A stretch of 38,887 bases of DNA, taken from the NCBI GenBank assembly GCA_049999725.1, contig JBNGIS010011932.1, positions 1 to 38,887 on the forward strand. Direction: 5' to 3'. This DNA is from Haplomitrium mnioides. Lineage: Eukaryota; Marchantiophyta; Haplomitriopsida; Calobryales. Below are positions 11,165-25,101 of this stretch, piece by piece; positions within the stretch are counted from its first letter, which is position 1, and each line of letters starts with the position of its first letter. Under the pieces are notes generated by a model. It was not told the origin of the DNA. It saw only the letters and a list, made by a program, of their open reading frames with translations, and did not search any database. Both the position numbers and the translations under genes were made by a program.

Positions 11165-14100
11165 GTTATGTTTTCATGTTAATGGTATATGATGTAAAGA
11201 TGTGGGTAGTAATGTTCATGGATGTGTGGTAGTTTCTAGATGGAGTATGTTTGTGTGCAAGGTTCATTTTTTGGTTTTAATACCAATGGTACATGATGTA
11301 AAGATATAGGTGATAATGTTCATTGAGGTGTGGTAGGTTCTTGACGTAGGATGTTTGTGTATAAGGGTGATTGTTTGGTTTTCATATCAATGGTATATGA
11401 TGTAAAGATATAGGTGCTTTTGTTCATGAAGGTGTGGTAGGTTCTAGATGTAGGATGTTTTTGTATAAGGGTGATTGTTTGGTTTTCATATCAATGGTTT
11501 ATAATGTTAATATATACGTGGTTACGTTCATGGATGTGTAATAGGTTCTAGACGTAGGATGTTTGCGTAAAAGGGTAATTTTTTGGTTTTCATATGAATG
11601 GTATATGATGTAAAGATATAGGTGGTTAGTTTCATTGAGGGGTGGTAGGTTCTTTATGGAGGATGTTTGTCTATAAGGGTGATTGTTTGATTTTTATATC
11701 AATGGTATATGATGTAATGATATAGGTGGTTTTGTTCGTGAAGGTGTGGTCGGTTCTAGATGCAAGATGTTTGGGTGTAATGGTGATTGTTTGGTTTTCA
11801 TGTCAATGGTATATGATGTAAAGATATAGGTGGTTTTGTTTATGTAGGTGTGGTAGGTTCTAGATGCAGGATGTTTGTGTATAAGAGTGATAGTTTGGTT
11901 CTCATATCAATAGTACATCATGTAAAGATATAGGTGGTTATGTCCATGAAGGTGTGGTAGGTTCTAGATGCAGGATGTTTGTATATAAGGGTGATTGTTT
12001 GGTTTTCATATCAATGGTATATGATGTAAAGTTATACGTGGTAATGTTCATGGATGTGTGGTAGTTTCTAGATGGAGTATATTTGTGTATAAATTTTGTT
12101 GTTTCGCTTTCATATCAATGGTATATGATGCAGAGATATATGTGGTAATGTTCATGGAGGTGTGGTAGGTTGTAGATGCAGGATGATTGTGTATAAGGGT
12201 GAATTATTTGTTTTCATATCAATGGTATATTATGTAAAGATATAGTTGGTAATGTTCATGGTGGTGTGGTAGGTTCTAGACGGAGGACGTTTGTGTAAAA
12301 TGTTGATTGTCTGGTTTTCATATCAATGGTTTATGAGCTAAAGATGTAGGTGGTAATGTTCATGGAGGTGTGATAGTTTCTAGCTGTAGGATGTTTGTGT
12401 ATAAATGTATTTGTTTGGGTTTCATATTAATGGTATATGATACAAAGATATAGGTGGTAATGTACATGGAGGTGTGGTAGGTTCTAGATGCAGGATGTTT
12501 ATGTATAAGGTTCATTGTTTGGTTTTCATATCAATGGTATATGATGCAAAGATATAGGTGGTTATGTTTATGGACGTGTGGTAGTTTCTAGATGGAGTAT
12601 GTTTGTGTATAAGGTTCATTGTTTGGTTGTCATATCATATCAATAGTATATGATGTAAAGATATAGGTGGTAATGTTCGTGGAGTTGTGGTAGTTTCTAG
12701 ATGCAGGATGTTTGTGTATAAGGGTGATTGTTTGGTTTTCATATCGATGGTACATGATGTGAAGGTATAGCTGGTAATGTTCATGGAGGTGTAGTAGGTT
12801 CTAGATGCAGGATGTCTGTGTATAAGGTTGATTGTTTGGTTTTCATATCAATGGTATATGATATAGAGATGTAGGTGGTTATGTTCATGAACGTGTGGTA
12901 GTTTCTGGATGGAGTATGTCTAGGTATAAGATTCATTGTTTGGTTTTCATATCAAGGGTATATGATGTAATGATGTAGGTGGTAATGTTCATGGAGGTGT
13001 GGTAGGTTCGAGATGGAGGATGTTTGTGTATAAGGGTGATTATTTTTCTTTCATATCAATGGTATATGATGTAAAGATGTAGGTGGTAATCTTTATGGAT
13101 GTGTGGTAGGTTCTAAATGCAGGATGTTTGTGTATAAGGGTGATTGTTTGCTTTTCATATCAATGGTATATGATGTAAAGGTATAGGTGGTAATGTTCAT
13201 GTAGGTGTGGTATTTTCTAGATAGAGTATGTTTGTGTATGAGGTCTATTGTTTGGTTATCATATCAGTGGTATAGAATGTAAAGATATAGGTGGTAATGT
13301 TCATGGAGGTGTGGTAGGTTCTAGATGCAGGATGTTTATGTATAAGGGTGATTGTTTGGTTTTCATATCAATGGTATATGATGTAAAGATATAGGTAGTA
13401 ATGTTTATGGAGGTGTGGTAGGTTCTAGATGCGGGATGTTTGTGTATCCTGGTGATGGTTTGATTTTCATTTCAATGGTATATGATGTGAACATATAGTT
13501 GGTAATGTTCGTGGAGGTGTGGTAGGTTCTAGATGCAGGATGTTTGTGCATAAGAGTGACTGTTTGGTTTTCATATCAATGGTATATGATGTAAAGATAT
13601 AGGTGGTAATGTTCGTGGAGGTGTGGTAGTGTCTAGATGCAGGATGTTTGTGTATATGGGTGATTGTTTGGTTTTCATATCAATGGTATATGATGTAGAG
13701 ATATAGGTGGTTATTATCACGATGGTGTGGTACTTTCAAGATAGGAGTCGTTTGTGTATAAGGGTGATTGTTTGGCTTTCATATCAATGCTATATGATGT
13801 AAAGATATAGGTGGTAATGTTCATGGAGGTGTGGTAGGTTCTAGATGCAGGATGTTTGTGTATAACAGTGATTGTTTGATTTTCATATCAATAGTATATG
13901 ATGTAAATATATAGGTGGTTTTGTTCATGGAGGTGTGGTTGGTTCTAAATGCAAGATGTTTGGGTGTAAGGGTGATTGTTTGGTTTTCATATCAATGGTA
14001 TATGATGTAAAAATATAGGTGGTAATGTTCATGGAGGTGTGATAGGTTCTAGATGTAGGATGTTTGTGTATAAGGGTTTTTGTTTGGCTTTCATATCATT

Positions 14101-14497
14101 GGTATATGATGTAAAGATATACGTGGTAATGTTCATAAAGGTGTAGTAGGTTCTAAATGTAGGATGTTTGTGTATAACGGTGATTGGTTGGTTTTCATAT
14201 CAATGGTATATGATGTAAACATATACGTGGTAATGTTCATGGAGGTGTGGTAGGTTATAGATGGAGTTTGTTTGTGTATAAGGGTGACTTTGTGGTTTTT
14301 GTATCAATGGTATATGATGTAGAGATGTAGGTGGTTATGTTCATGGACGTGTGATAGTTTCTAGATGGAGTATGTTTGTGTATAAGGTTCATTGTTTGGT
14401 TTTCATATCAATGGTATATGATGTAAAAATATAGGTCGTTATGTTCATGGACGTGTCATAGTTTCTAGATGGAGTGTGTTTGTCTAAAGAGTTCATT
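11165..14497. repeat. 32-monomer higher-order unit in C, copy 1
   Basis: Marker words recur 3307-3333 bp downstream: 'gttatgttttcatgtt' 11165 and 14498; 'ttgattgtc' 12302 and 15627; 'gtttctggatggagtatgtc' 12901 and 16209; 'ggttcgagatgg' 13005 and 16312; 'gagtcgtttgtg' 13745 and 17053. Thirty-two monomers of 104 bp are 3328 bp. The order of C and internal B-type monomers is the same in both copies. Confidence 0.82.
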
Positions 14498-17440
14498 GTT
14501 ATGTTTTCATGTTAATGGTATATGATGTAAAGATGTAGGTAGTAATGTTCAGAAATGTGTGGTAGTTTCTAGATGGAATATGTTTGTGTCCATTGTTTGG
14601 TTTTAATACCAATGGCACATGATGTAAAGATATAGGTGATAATGTTCATGGAGGTGTGGCAGGTTCTAGACGTATGATGTTTGTGTATAAGGGTGATTGT
14701 TTGATTTTCATATCAATGGTATATGATGTAAAGATATAGGTGCTTATGTTCATGGAGGTGTGGTAGGTTCTAGATGTAGGATGCTATATATAAAGGTGAT
14801 TGTTTGGTTTTCATATCAATGGTATATGATGTAAAGATATAGGTGGTTATGTTCATGGATGTGTGATAGGTTCTAGATTCAGGATGTTTGCGTAGAAGGG
14901 TAATTGTTCGGTTTTCATATGAATGATATATGATGTAAAGATATAGGTGGTTAGTTTCATAGAGGTGTGGTAGGTTCTACCTGCAGGATGTTTGTGTATA
15001 ATGGTGATTGTTTGAATTTCATATCAATGGTATATTATGTGAAGATGTAGGTGGTTTTGTTCATGGAGGTGTGGTAGGCTCTAGATGCAAGATGTTTGTG
15101 TGTAAGGGTAGTTGTTTGGTTTTCATGTCAATGGTATATGATGTAAAGATATAGGTGGTTATGTTTATGGAAGTGTGGTAGGTTCTAGATGTAGGATGTT
15201 TGTGTATAAGGGTGATAGTTTGGTTCTCATATCAATGGTACATCATGTAAAGATATAGGTGGTTATTTCCATGAACGTGTGGTAGGTTCTAGATGTAGGA
15301 TGTTTGTGTATAAGGGTGATTGTTTGTTTTTCATATCAATGGTATATGATGTAAATATATACGTGGTAATGTTCATGGAGGTGTGGTAGTTTCTAAATGG
15401 AGTATGTTTTTGTATAAAGTTCGTTGTTTCATTTTCATATCAATGGCATATGATGTAAAAATATATGTGGTAATGTTCATGGAGGTGTGGTAGGTTGTAG
15501 ATGCACGATGATTGTGTATAAGGGTGATTGTTTTGTTTTCATATCAATGGTATATGATGTAAAGATATAGTTGGTAATGTTCATAGAGGTGTGGTAGGTT
15601 CTAGATGGAGGATGTTTGTGTAAGACGTTGATTGTCAGGTTTTCATATCAATGGTTTATGATCTAACGATATAGGTAGTAATGTTAATGGAGGTGTGGTA
15701 GTTTCTAGATGTAGGATGTTTGTGTATAAGGGTAATTGTTTGATTTTCATATCAATGGTATATGATACAAAGATATAGGTGGTAATGTTCATGGAGGTGT
15801 GGTAGGTTCTAGATGCATGATGTTTATGTTAAAGGTTCATTGTTTGGTTTTCATATCAATGGTTAATGATGCAAAGATAGAGGTGGTTATGTTTATGGAC
15901 GTGTGGTAGTTTCTTGATGGAGTATGTTTGTGTATAAGGTTCATTGTTTGGTTCTCATATGAATGGTATATGATGTAAAGATATAGGTGGTAATAATCAT
16001 GGAGTTGTGGTAGTTTCTAGATGCAGGATGTTTGTGCATAAGGGTGATTGTTTGGTTTTCATATCAATGGTACATCATATAAAGATATAGCTGGTAAAGT
16101 TCATAGAGGTGTATGCAGGATGTTCCTGTATAAGAGTGAATTTTTGGTTTTCGTATTATTGGTATATGATGTAGAGATATATGTGGTTATGTTCATTGAC
16201 GTGTGGTAGTTTCTGGATGGAGTATGTCTAGGTATAAGGCTCATTGTTTGGTTTTCATATCAATGGTAGATGATGTAAAGATGTAGGTGGTAGTGTTCAT
16301 GGAGTCCGGTAGGTTCGAGATGGAGGATGTTTGTGTATAAGGGTGATTATTTTGCTTTCATATCAATGGTATATGATGTAAAGATGTAGGTGGTAATCTT
16401 CATGGAGGTGTGGTAGGTTCTATATGCAGGATGTTTGTGTATAAGGTTGATTGTTTGGTTTTCAAATCAATGGTATATGATGTACAGTTATAGGTGGTAA
16501 AGTGCATGGAGGTGTGGTAGTTTCTAGATAGAGTATGTTTGTGTATGAGGTTTATTGTTTGGTTTTCATATGAGTGGTATATAATGTAAAGATATAGGTG
16601 GTAATTTTCATGGAGGTGTGGTAGGTTCTAGATGCAGGATGTTTTTGTATAAGGGTGATTGTTTGGTTTTCATATCAATGGTTTATGATGTAAAGATATA
16701 GGTAGTAATGTTTATGGAGGTGTGGTAGGTTCTAGATGCAGGATGTTTGTGTGTTATGGTGATTGTTTGGTTTTGTTTTTCAATGGTATATGATGTAAAC
16801 ATATAGTTGGTAATGTTCGTGGAGGTGTGGTAGGTTCTAGATAAAGGATGTTTGTGCATAAGAGTGATTTTTTGGTTTTCATATGAATGGTATATGATGT
16901 GAAGATATAGGTGGTAATGATCTAGGAGGTGTGGTAGGTTCAAGATGCAGGATGTTTGTGTATAAGGGTGATTGTTGTGTTTTTATATGAATGGTATATG
17001 ATGTATAGATATAGGTGGTTATGATCATGATGGTGTGGTTGGTTCAAGATTCGAGTCGTTTGTGTATAAGGGTGATTGTTTGGCTTTCATATCAATGGTA
17101 TATGATGTAGAGATATAGGTGGTAATGTTCGTGGAGGTGTGGTAGGCTCTAGATACAGGATGTTGGTGTATATGGGTGATTGTTTGGTTTTCATATCAAT
17201 GGTATATGATGTAGAGATGTAGGTGATTAAGATCATGATGGTGTGGTTGGTTCAAGATGGGATTCGTTTGTGTATAAGGGTGATTGTTTGGCTTTCATAT
17301 CAATGGTATATGATGTAAAGATATAGGTGGTAATGTTCATGGAGGTGTTGTAGGTTCTAGATGCAGCATGTCTGTGTATAACGTTGATTGGTTGGTTTTC
17401 ATATCAATTGTATTGGATGTAAAGATATAGGTGGTGATGT
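14498..17440. repeat. 32-monomer higher-order unit in C, copy 2
   Basis: This is the second copy of the unit that starts at 11165. Near its end a two-monomer segment with 'gatcatgatggtgtggtt' is doubled (gagtcg-type markers at 17053 and 17261, 208 bp apart), so copy 2 carries an extra dimer compared with copy 1. Clear correspondence to copy 1 fades after about 17440. Confidence 0.75.
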
Positions 17441-17935
17441 TCATGGAGGTGTGGTAGGCTCTAGATGCAGGATATTTGTGTTTAACAGTGATTGTTTGGT
17501 TTTCATATCAATGGTATACGATGTAAAGATATAGGTGGTTAGTTTTACGGAGGTGTGGTAGGTTCTAGATGCAGGATGGTTGTGTATAAGGGTGATTGTT
17601 TGGTTTTCATATCAATGGTATATCATGTAAAGATATAGGTGGTAATTTTCAGGGAGGTTTTGTAGGTTCTAGATGCATGATGTTTGTGTATAAGGTTCAT
17701 CGTTTGGATTTCACATCAATGGTATATGATGTAAAGATATAGGTAGTTATGTTCATGGACGTGTGGTAGTTTGTAGATGGAGTATGTTTGTGTATAAGGG
17801 TGATTCTTTGGTCTTCATATCAATGGTATATGATGTAAAGATATAGGATGTAATGTTCATAGACGTGTGGTAGGTTCTAGATATAGGATAGTTGTGTATA
17901 TGGGTATTTTTTTGGTTTTCATATCAATGGTATAT
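15440..17935. repeat. 24-monomer higher-order unit in C, copy Y
   Basis: This segment is repeated directly downstream (17936-20330). Offsets are 2484 at 'ggttgtagatgcac' (15493, 17977) and at 'cgttgattgtcaggt' (15626, 18110), 2506 at 'gtttctggatgg' (16209, 18715) and 2496 at 'ggttcgagatgg' (16312, 18808), against 24 x 104 = 2496. It overlaps copy 2 of the 32-mer, so the 24-mer duplication came after the 32-mer one. Confidence 0.85.
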
Positions 17936-20330
17936 GATGTTAAGATATAGGTGGTAATGTTCATGGAGGTGTGGTAGGTTGTAGATGCACAATGATTGTG
18001 TATAAGGGTGATTGTTTTGTTTTTCATATCAATGGTATATGATGTAAAGATATAGTTGGTAATGTTCATGGAGGTGTGGTAGGTTCTAGATGGAGGATTT
18101 TTTGTAAAACGTTGATTGTCAGGTTTTCATATCAATGGTTTATGATCTAAGAATATAGGTGGTAATGTTAATGGAGGTGTGGTAGTTTCTAGATGTAGGA
18201 TGTTTGTGTATAAGGGTAATTGTTTGGTTTTCATATCAATGGTATATGATACAAAGATATAGATGGTAATGTTCATGGAGGTGTGGTAGGTTCTAAATGC
18301 ACGATGTTTATGTTAGAGGTTCATTGTTTGGTTTTCATATCAATGTTATATGATGCAAAGATATAGGTGGTTATGTTTGTGGACGTGTGGTAGTTTCTTG
18401 ATGGAGTATGTTTGTGTATAAGGTTCATTGTTTGGTTCTCATATGAATGGTATATGATGTAAAGATATAGGTGGTAATGTTCATGGAGTTGTGGTAGTTT
18501 CTTGATGCAGGATGTTTGTGTATAAGAGTGACTGTTTGGTTTTCATATCAATGGTACACCATGTAGAGATATAGCTGGTAATGTTCATGGAGGTGTAGTA
18601 GGTTCTAGATGCAGGATGTTCATGTATAAGGGTGATTGTTTGGTTTTGATATCAATGGTATATGATGTAGAGATATAGGTGGTTATGTTCATAGACGTGT
18701 GGTAGTTTCTGGATGGAGTATGTCTGGGTAAAAGGTTCATTGTTTGGTTATCATATCAATGGTACATGATGTAAAGATGTAGGTGGTAATGTTCATGGAG
18801 TCGGGTAGGTTCGAGATGGAGGATGTTTGTGTATAAGGGTGATTATTTTTCTTTCATATCAATGGTATATGATGTAAAGATGTAGGTGGTAATCTTCATG
18901 GAGGTGTGGTAGGTTCTATATGCAGGATGTTTGTGTGTAAGGTTGATTGTTTGGTTTTCATATCAATGGTATATGATGTGAAGGTATAGGTGGTAAAGTT
19001 CATGGAGGTGTGGTAGTTTCTAAATAGAGTATGTTTGTGTATGAGGTTTATTGTTTGATTTTCATATCACTGGTATATAATGTAAAGATATAGGTGGTTA
19101 TGTTCATGGAGGTGTGGTAGGTTCTAGATGCAGGATGTTTCTGTATAAGGGTGATTGTTTGGTTTTCATATCAATGGTTTATGATGTAAAGATATAGGTA
19201 GTGATGTTTATCGAGGTGTGGTAGGTTCTAGATGCAGGATGTTTGTGTGTCATGGTGATTGTTTGGTTTTCATGTGAATGGTATATGATGTGAAGATATA
19301 GGTGGTAATGATCTAGGAGGTGTGGTAGGTTCAAGATGCAGGATGTTTGTGTATAAGAGTGATTGTTTGGTTTATTTGTCAATGGTATATGATGTATAGA
19401 TATAGGTGGTTATGATCATGATGGTGTGGTTAGTTCAAGATTCAAGTCGTTCGTGTATAAGGGTGATTGTTTGGCTTTCATATCAATAGTATATGATGTA
19501 AAGATATAGGAGGTAATGTTCCTGGAGGTGTGGTAGGCTCTAGAAACAGGATGTTGGTGTATATGGGTGATTGTTTGGTTTTCATGTCAATGGTATATGA
19601 TGTAGAGATATAGGTGGTTATGATCATGATGGTGTGTGAGGTTAAGGATGGGAGTCGTTTGTGTATAATGGTGATTGTTTGGCTTTCATATGAATGGTAT
19701 ATGATGTAAAGATATAGGTGGTTATGTTCATGGAGGTGTTGTAGGTTCTAGATGGAGGATGTTTGTGTATAACGTTGATTGTTAGGTTTTCATATCAATG
19801 GTATATGATGTAAAGTTATAGGTGGTAATGTTCATGGAGGTGTGGTAGGTTCTAGATGCAGGATATTTGTGTTTAAAGGTGATTGTTTGGTTTTCATATC
19901 AATGGTATATGATGTAAAGATATAGGTTGTTAGTTTCATGGAGGTGTGGTAGGTTCTAGATGCAGGATGGTTGTGCATCAGGGTGATTGTTTGGTTTTCA
20001 TATCAATGGTATATCATGTAAAGATATAGGTGGTAATGTTTAGGGAGGTTTTGTAGGTTCTAGATGCAAGATGTTTGTTCATAAGGTGTATTGTTTGGAT
20101 TTCACATCAATGGTATATGATGTAAAGATATAGGTAGTTATGTTCATGGACGTGTGGTAGTTTCTAGATGAGGTATGTTTGTGTATAAGGTTGATTGTTT
20201 GGTTTTCATATCAATGGTATATGATGTAAAGATATAGGATGTAATGTTCATGGAGGTATTGTAGGTTCTAGATGCATGATAGTTGTGTATAAGGGTAATT
20301 TTTTGGTTTTCATATCAATGGTATATGATG
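17936..20330. repeat. 24-monomer higher-order unit in C, copy Z (one monomer lost)
   Basis: This is the tandem copy of 15440-17935. After about 19270 the offset drops from 2496 to 2391, one monomer less: the monomer with 'aacatatagttggtaatg' present at about 16797 is missing here. The dimer with 'gagtcg' and 'aagtcg' markers is retained (19444 and 19652 against 17053 and 17261). The rare words 'agggaggttttgtaggttct' (17651, 20042) and 'gatttcacatc' (17707, 20098) extend the match to the end. Confidence 0.85.
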
Positions 20331-20620
20331 TAAAGATATAGGTGGTAATGTTCAGGAAGGTGTGGTAGGTTCTAGATGCAGGATGTTTTTCTATAAGGGT
20401 AATTGTTAGGTTTTCATGTCGATGGTATATGATGTAAAGATATAGTTTGTAATGTTCATCATGGTGTGGTAGGTTCTAGATGCAGGATGTTTGTGTATAG
20501 AGGTGATTGTTCAGATTTCACATCAATGGTTTATGATGTAAAGATATAGGTAGTTATGCTCATGGACGTGTGGTAGTTTCTAGATGGAGTATGTTTGTGT
20601 ATAAGGGTGATTGTTTGGTT
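20098..20620. repeat. 4-monomer (416-bp) recurrence
   Basis: 'gatttcacatcaatggt' followed by 'aggtagttatg' and a B-type 'gacgtgtggtagtttct' occurs at 20098 and at 20514, exactly 416 bp apart, or four monomers. The same signature recurs at 21801. This suggests a small 4-mer unit at the end of copy Z. Confidence 0.65.
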
Positions 20621-20730
20621 TTCATATCAATGGTGTATGATGTAAAGATATAGGTGGTAATGTTTATGGAGGTGTGGTAGGTTCTAGACGCATGATGTTT
20701 GTGTAAAAAGGTGATTGTTTGGTCTTCATG

Positions 20731-20756
20731 TCAATGGTATATGTGTATGTGGGTGA
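20731..20756. repeat. Truncated monomer junction in C
   Basis: After 'tcaatggtatatg' the sequence jumps directly to 'tgtatgtgggtgattg', skipping roughly 65 bases from the middle of the monomer. A simple internal deletion, and a useful landmark for aligning copies. Confidence 0.75.
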
Positions 20757-23464
20757 TTGTTTGGGTTTCATATTAATATTATGATGTAAAGATATAGGTG
20801 GTAATGTTCATGGAGGTGTGGAAGGTTCTAGATACAGGATGTTTGTGTATAAGAGTGATTGTTTGGTTTCGTATCAATGGTATTTGATGTGAAGATATGC
20901 GTGGCAATGTTTATCGAAGTGTGGTAGGTTTCAGATGCATGATGTTTGTGTAGAAAGGTGACTGTTTTGATTTCCTGTTAGTGCTATATGATGTAAAGAT
21001 ATAGGTGGTAATGTTCATGGAGGTGTGGTAGGTTCTAGATGCAGGATGTTTGTGTATAAGGGCGATTGTTTGAATCTCATATCAATGGTACATTATGTAA
21101 AGATATAAGTGGTTATGTTCATGGAGGTGTGTTTGGTTCTAGATGCAAGATGTTTGTGTATAAGGGTGATTTTTTGGTTTTCATGTCAATGGTATATGAT
21201 GCAAATATATACATGGTAATGTTCATGGAGGTCTGGTAGTTTCTAGATGGAGTATGTTTGTGTATAAAGTTTGTTGTTTCGTTTTCATATCAATGGTATA
21301 TGATGTAAATATATAGTTGGTAATGTTCATAAAGGTGTGGTAGGTTCTAGATGAAGGATGTTTGAGTAAAACGTTGACTGTTTGGTTTTCATATCAATGG
21401 TATATGATCTTAAGATATAGGTGGTAATGTTCCTAGAGGTGTTGTAGTTTCTAGATGCAGGATGTTTGTGAATAAGGGTAATTGTTTGGTTTTCATATCA
21501 ATAGTATATCATGTAAAAATATAGGTGGTAATGTTCAGGGAGGTGTGGTAGGTTCTAGATGTAGGATGTTTGTGTATAAGAATGATTGTTTGGTTTTCAT
21601 ATCAATGGTATATGATGTAAAGGTATAGGTGGTAATGTTCATCAAGGTGTGATAGGTTCTAGATGCAGGATGTTTGTGTATAAGGGTCATTGTTTGGTTT
21701 TCATATCAATGATATATGATGTTAAGATATCGGTAGTAATGTTCATGGAGGTAAGGTAGCTTCTAGATGCAAGATGTTTGTGTATAAAGGTGATTGTTTG
21801 GATTTCACATCACATGTATATGATGTAAAGATATAAGTAGTTATGTTCATGGACGTGTGGTAGTTTCTAGATGGAGTGTGTTTGTGTATAAAGGTGATTG
21901 TTTGGTTTTCATATCAATGGTATATGATGTAAAGATATAGGTGGTTATATTGATGGAGGTGTGGTAGGTTCTAGATGTAGGATGTTTGTGTATAAGGGTG
22001 ATTGTTTGGCTTTCATATCAATGGTATATGATGTAAAGATATACGTGGTAATGTTCATGGAGGTGTGGTAGGTTCTATATGCACAATGTTTGTATAACCG
22101 TGATTGGTTGGTTTTTATATCAATGGTATATGATGTTAAGATATATATGGTAATGTTCATTGAGGTGTAGTAGGTTCTAGATGCACGACGTTTGTGTATA
22201 ACGGTGATTGGTTGGTTTTTATATAAATGGTATATGATGTAAAGATATACGTGGTAATGTTAATGGAGGTGTGGTAGGTTCTAGATGGAGTATGTTTGTG
22301 TATAAGGGTGATTGTGTGGTTTTCATATCAATGGTATATGATGTCAAGATATAGGGTGTAATGTTCATTGACATGTGGTAGTTTGTAGATGGAGTATGTT
22401 TGTGTATAAGGTTTGTTGTTTGGTTTTCATATCAATTGTATATAATGTAAAGATACAGGTGGTTATGTTCATGGAAGTGTGGTAGTTTCTAGATGGAGTA
22501 TCTTTGTGTACAAGTGTCTCTGTTTGGTTTTCATATCAATGGTATATGATATAAAGATATAGGGGGTAATGTTCATGGAGATGTGGTAGTTTCAAGATCG
22601 TGTTTGTTTGTGTATAAGGTTCATTGTTTGGATTTCATGTCAATGGTATATGATGCAAAGAAATAGGTGGTAATGTTGATGCACGTGTGGTAGTTTGTAG
22701 ATGGAGTATGTTTGTGTATGAGGTCCATTGTTTGGTTTTCATATCAATGGTATATGATGTAAATATATAGGAGGTAATGTTCCTTGACGTATGGTAGTTT
22801 TTAGATAGAGTATGATTTTGTTTAAGGGTCTATGTTTGGGTTTCATATCAATAGTATATGATGTAAATATATAGGTGGTTATGTTCATGGACGTGTGGAA
22901 GTTTCGAGATAGAGTGTGTTTGTGTTTAAGGTTCATTGTTTGGTTCTCATATCAATGGTATATGATGTAAAAATATAGTCGGTAAATGTTCATGGACGTG
23001 TGGTAGTTTCTAAATGGAGTATGTTTGTGTAAAAGGGTCATTTTTTGGTTTTCATTTCAATGGTATATGATCTAAAGATATAGGCGGTTATGTTCACGGA
23101 CGTGTGGTAGTTTCTAGACAGAGTATGTTTGTGTATAAGGTTCATTGTTTAGTTTTCATATCAATGGTATATGATGTAAAGATATAAGTGGTAATGTTCA
23201 TGGACGTGTGGTAGTTTGTAGATAGAGTATGTTTGTGTATAAGGTATGTTTGTGTATAAGGTTCATTGTTTGGTTTTTATGTCAAAGGTATATGATGCAA
23301 AGATATAGGTGGTATAGTTCATGGACGTGTAATAGTTTCTAGATGGAGTATGTTTGTGTATAAGGTTCATTGTTTGGTTTTCATATCAATGGTATATGAT
23401 GTAAAGAGATAGGTGGTAATGTTCATGGACGTGTGATAGTTTCTAAATGGAGTATGTTTGTGTA

Positions 23465-25101
23465 TAAGGCTCATTGTTTGGTCTTCATATCAATGGTATA
23501 TGATGTAAAGAAATAAGTGGTAATGTTTGTGGACGTGTGGTAGTTTCTAGATGGAGTATGTTTGTGTATACGGGTCATTGTTTGGTTTTCATATCAATGG
23601 TATATGATGTCAAGATATATGGTGTAATGTTCATTGACGTGTGGTAGTTGGTAGATTGAGTATGTTTGTGTATGAGGTTCATTTTTTGGTTTTCATATCA
23701 ATTGTACATGATGTAAAGATATAAGTGGTAATGTTCATGGATGTGTGGTAGTTTCTAGATAGAGTATGTTTGTGTACAACTGTCATTGTTTGGTTTTCAT
23801 ATCAATCGTATATGATATAAAGATATGGCGGGTAATGTTTATGGACATGTAGTCATTTCAAGATCGGCTTTGTTTGTGTATAAGATTCATTGTTTGGTAT
23901 TCATAACAATGGTATATGATATAAAGATATAGGTGGTTATGTTTATGGATGTGTGGTAGTTTCAAGATGGAGTATGTTTGTGTAAAAGGGTCATTGTTTG
24001 GTTTTCAGATCAATGGTATATGATGTAAAGATATACGTGGTAATATTCATGGACGTGTGGTAGTTTCTGGATGGAGCATGTTTGTGTATAAGAGTTATTG
24101 TTTGGTTTTCATATCAATGGTATATGATGTAAAGATATAGGTGGTAATGTTCATGGACGTGTGGTAGTATCTAGATGGAGTATGTTTCTCTATAATGTTC
24201 ATTGTTTGGTTTTCATCTCAATGGTATATGATGTAAAGTGGTAGTTTCTAGATTGAGCATGTTTGTGTACAAGGGTGATAGTTTGGTTTTCATATCAATG
24301 GTATATGATGTAAGGATATAGGTGGTAATGTTTATGGATGTGTGGTAGTTTCTAGATGGAGTATGTTTTTGTATAAGGGTCATTGTTTAGTTTTCATATC
24401 AATGGTATATGATGTAAATAAATAGGTGGTAATGTTCATAGACGTGTGGTAGTTTCGAGATAGAGTGTTTATGCGTAAAAGGTTTATTGTTTGGTTTTCA
24501 TATCAATGGTATATGATGTAAAGATATAGGTGGTAATTTTCATAGACGTGTGGTAGTTTTTTAAATGGAGTATGTTTGTGTAAAAATGTCATGAATTGGT
24601 TTTCATATCAATGGTATATGATGTAAAGATATAGAGTGGAATGTTTTTAGACGTGTGATAGTTTCTAGATGGAGTATGTTTTTGTATAGTGGGCATTGTT
24701 TGGTTTCCATATCAATGGTGTATGGTGTAAAGATAAAGGTGGTAATGTTCATAGACGTGTGGTAGTTTCTAGACGGAGTATGTTTGTGTATAAGGTTCAT
24801 TGTTTGGTTTTCATGTCAATGTTGTATGATGTAAAGATATAGGTGGTAATGTTCATGGACATGTGATAGTTTCTAGATGGAAATTGTTTGTGTATAAGGT
24901 TCATTGTTTGGTTTTCATTCCAGTGGTATACGATGTAAAGATATAGGTGGTAATGTTCATAGACGTGTGGTAGTTTCTAGATGGAGTATGTTGTTGCATA
25001 AAGGTCATTGTTTGGTTTTCATATCAATGGTATGTTATGTAAAGGTATAGGTGGAAATGTTCATTGACATGTGGTAGTTTCAAGATCGGGTTTGTTTGTA
25101 T
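23465..25101. repeat. 16-monomer higher-order unit in B2, copy 1
   Basis: It repeats at offset 1637-1638 bp ('gtcttcatatcaatgg' 23481 and 25119; 'tttcatctcaatggt' 24211 and 25848). Both copies share the same 27-bp deletion ('gatgtaaag' joined to 'tggtagtttc', at about 24230 and 25867). Sixteen monomers minus 27 is exactly 1637. Over about 190 bases from 24301 I find about three differences from copy 2, whereas adjacent monomers inside the unit differ far more. Confidence 0.88.

Larger units (their letters stand above)
6396..11309. repeat. Satellite subfamily B, first block (B1)
   Basis: Diagnostic words are 'tcaatggtatatgat' followed by 'ctaaag' or 'gtaaag', 'ggtaatgttcatgg' and 'gacgtgtggtagtttct'. 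The first few monomers (about 6395-7100) keep A-like 'tttgattttcat', while later ones have 'tttggttttcat', so the A to B change is graded on one side. It contains a large internal duplication (offset 1811) and a second relationship at offset 1150 (11 monomers). It ends where 'gaggtgtggtaggtt' first appears, at about 11310. Confidence 0.88.
11310..22345. repeat. Satellite subfamily C block with interspersed B monomers
   Basis: Diagnostic words are 'catggaggtgtggtaggtt', 'ctagatgcaggatg' and 'aagggtgattgtttgg'. A representative monomer is 13317-13420. The CpG of family B ('gacgtg') is 'gaggtg' here, so a standard C monomer has no CpG. B-type monomers occur at fixed places inside larger units (for example about 12050-12100, 12565-12610, 12890-12930, 14340-14500), showing that mixed units were copied together. 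The block returns to pure B at about 22346. Confidence 0.9.
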
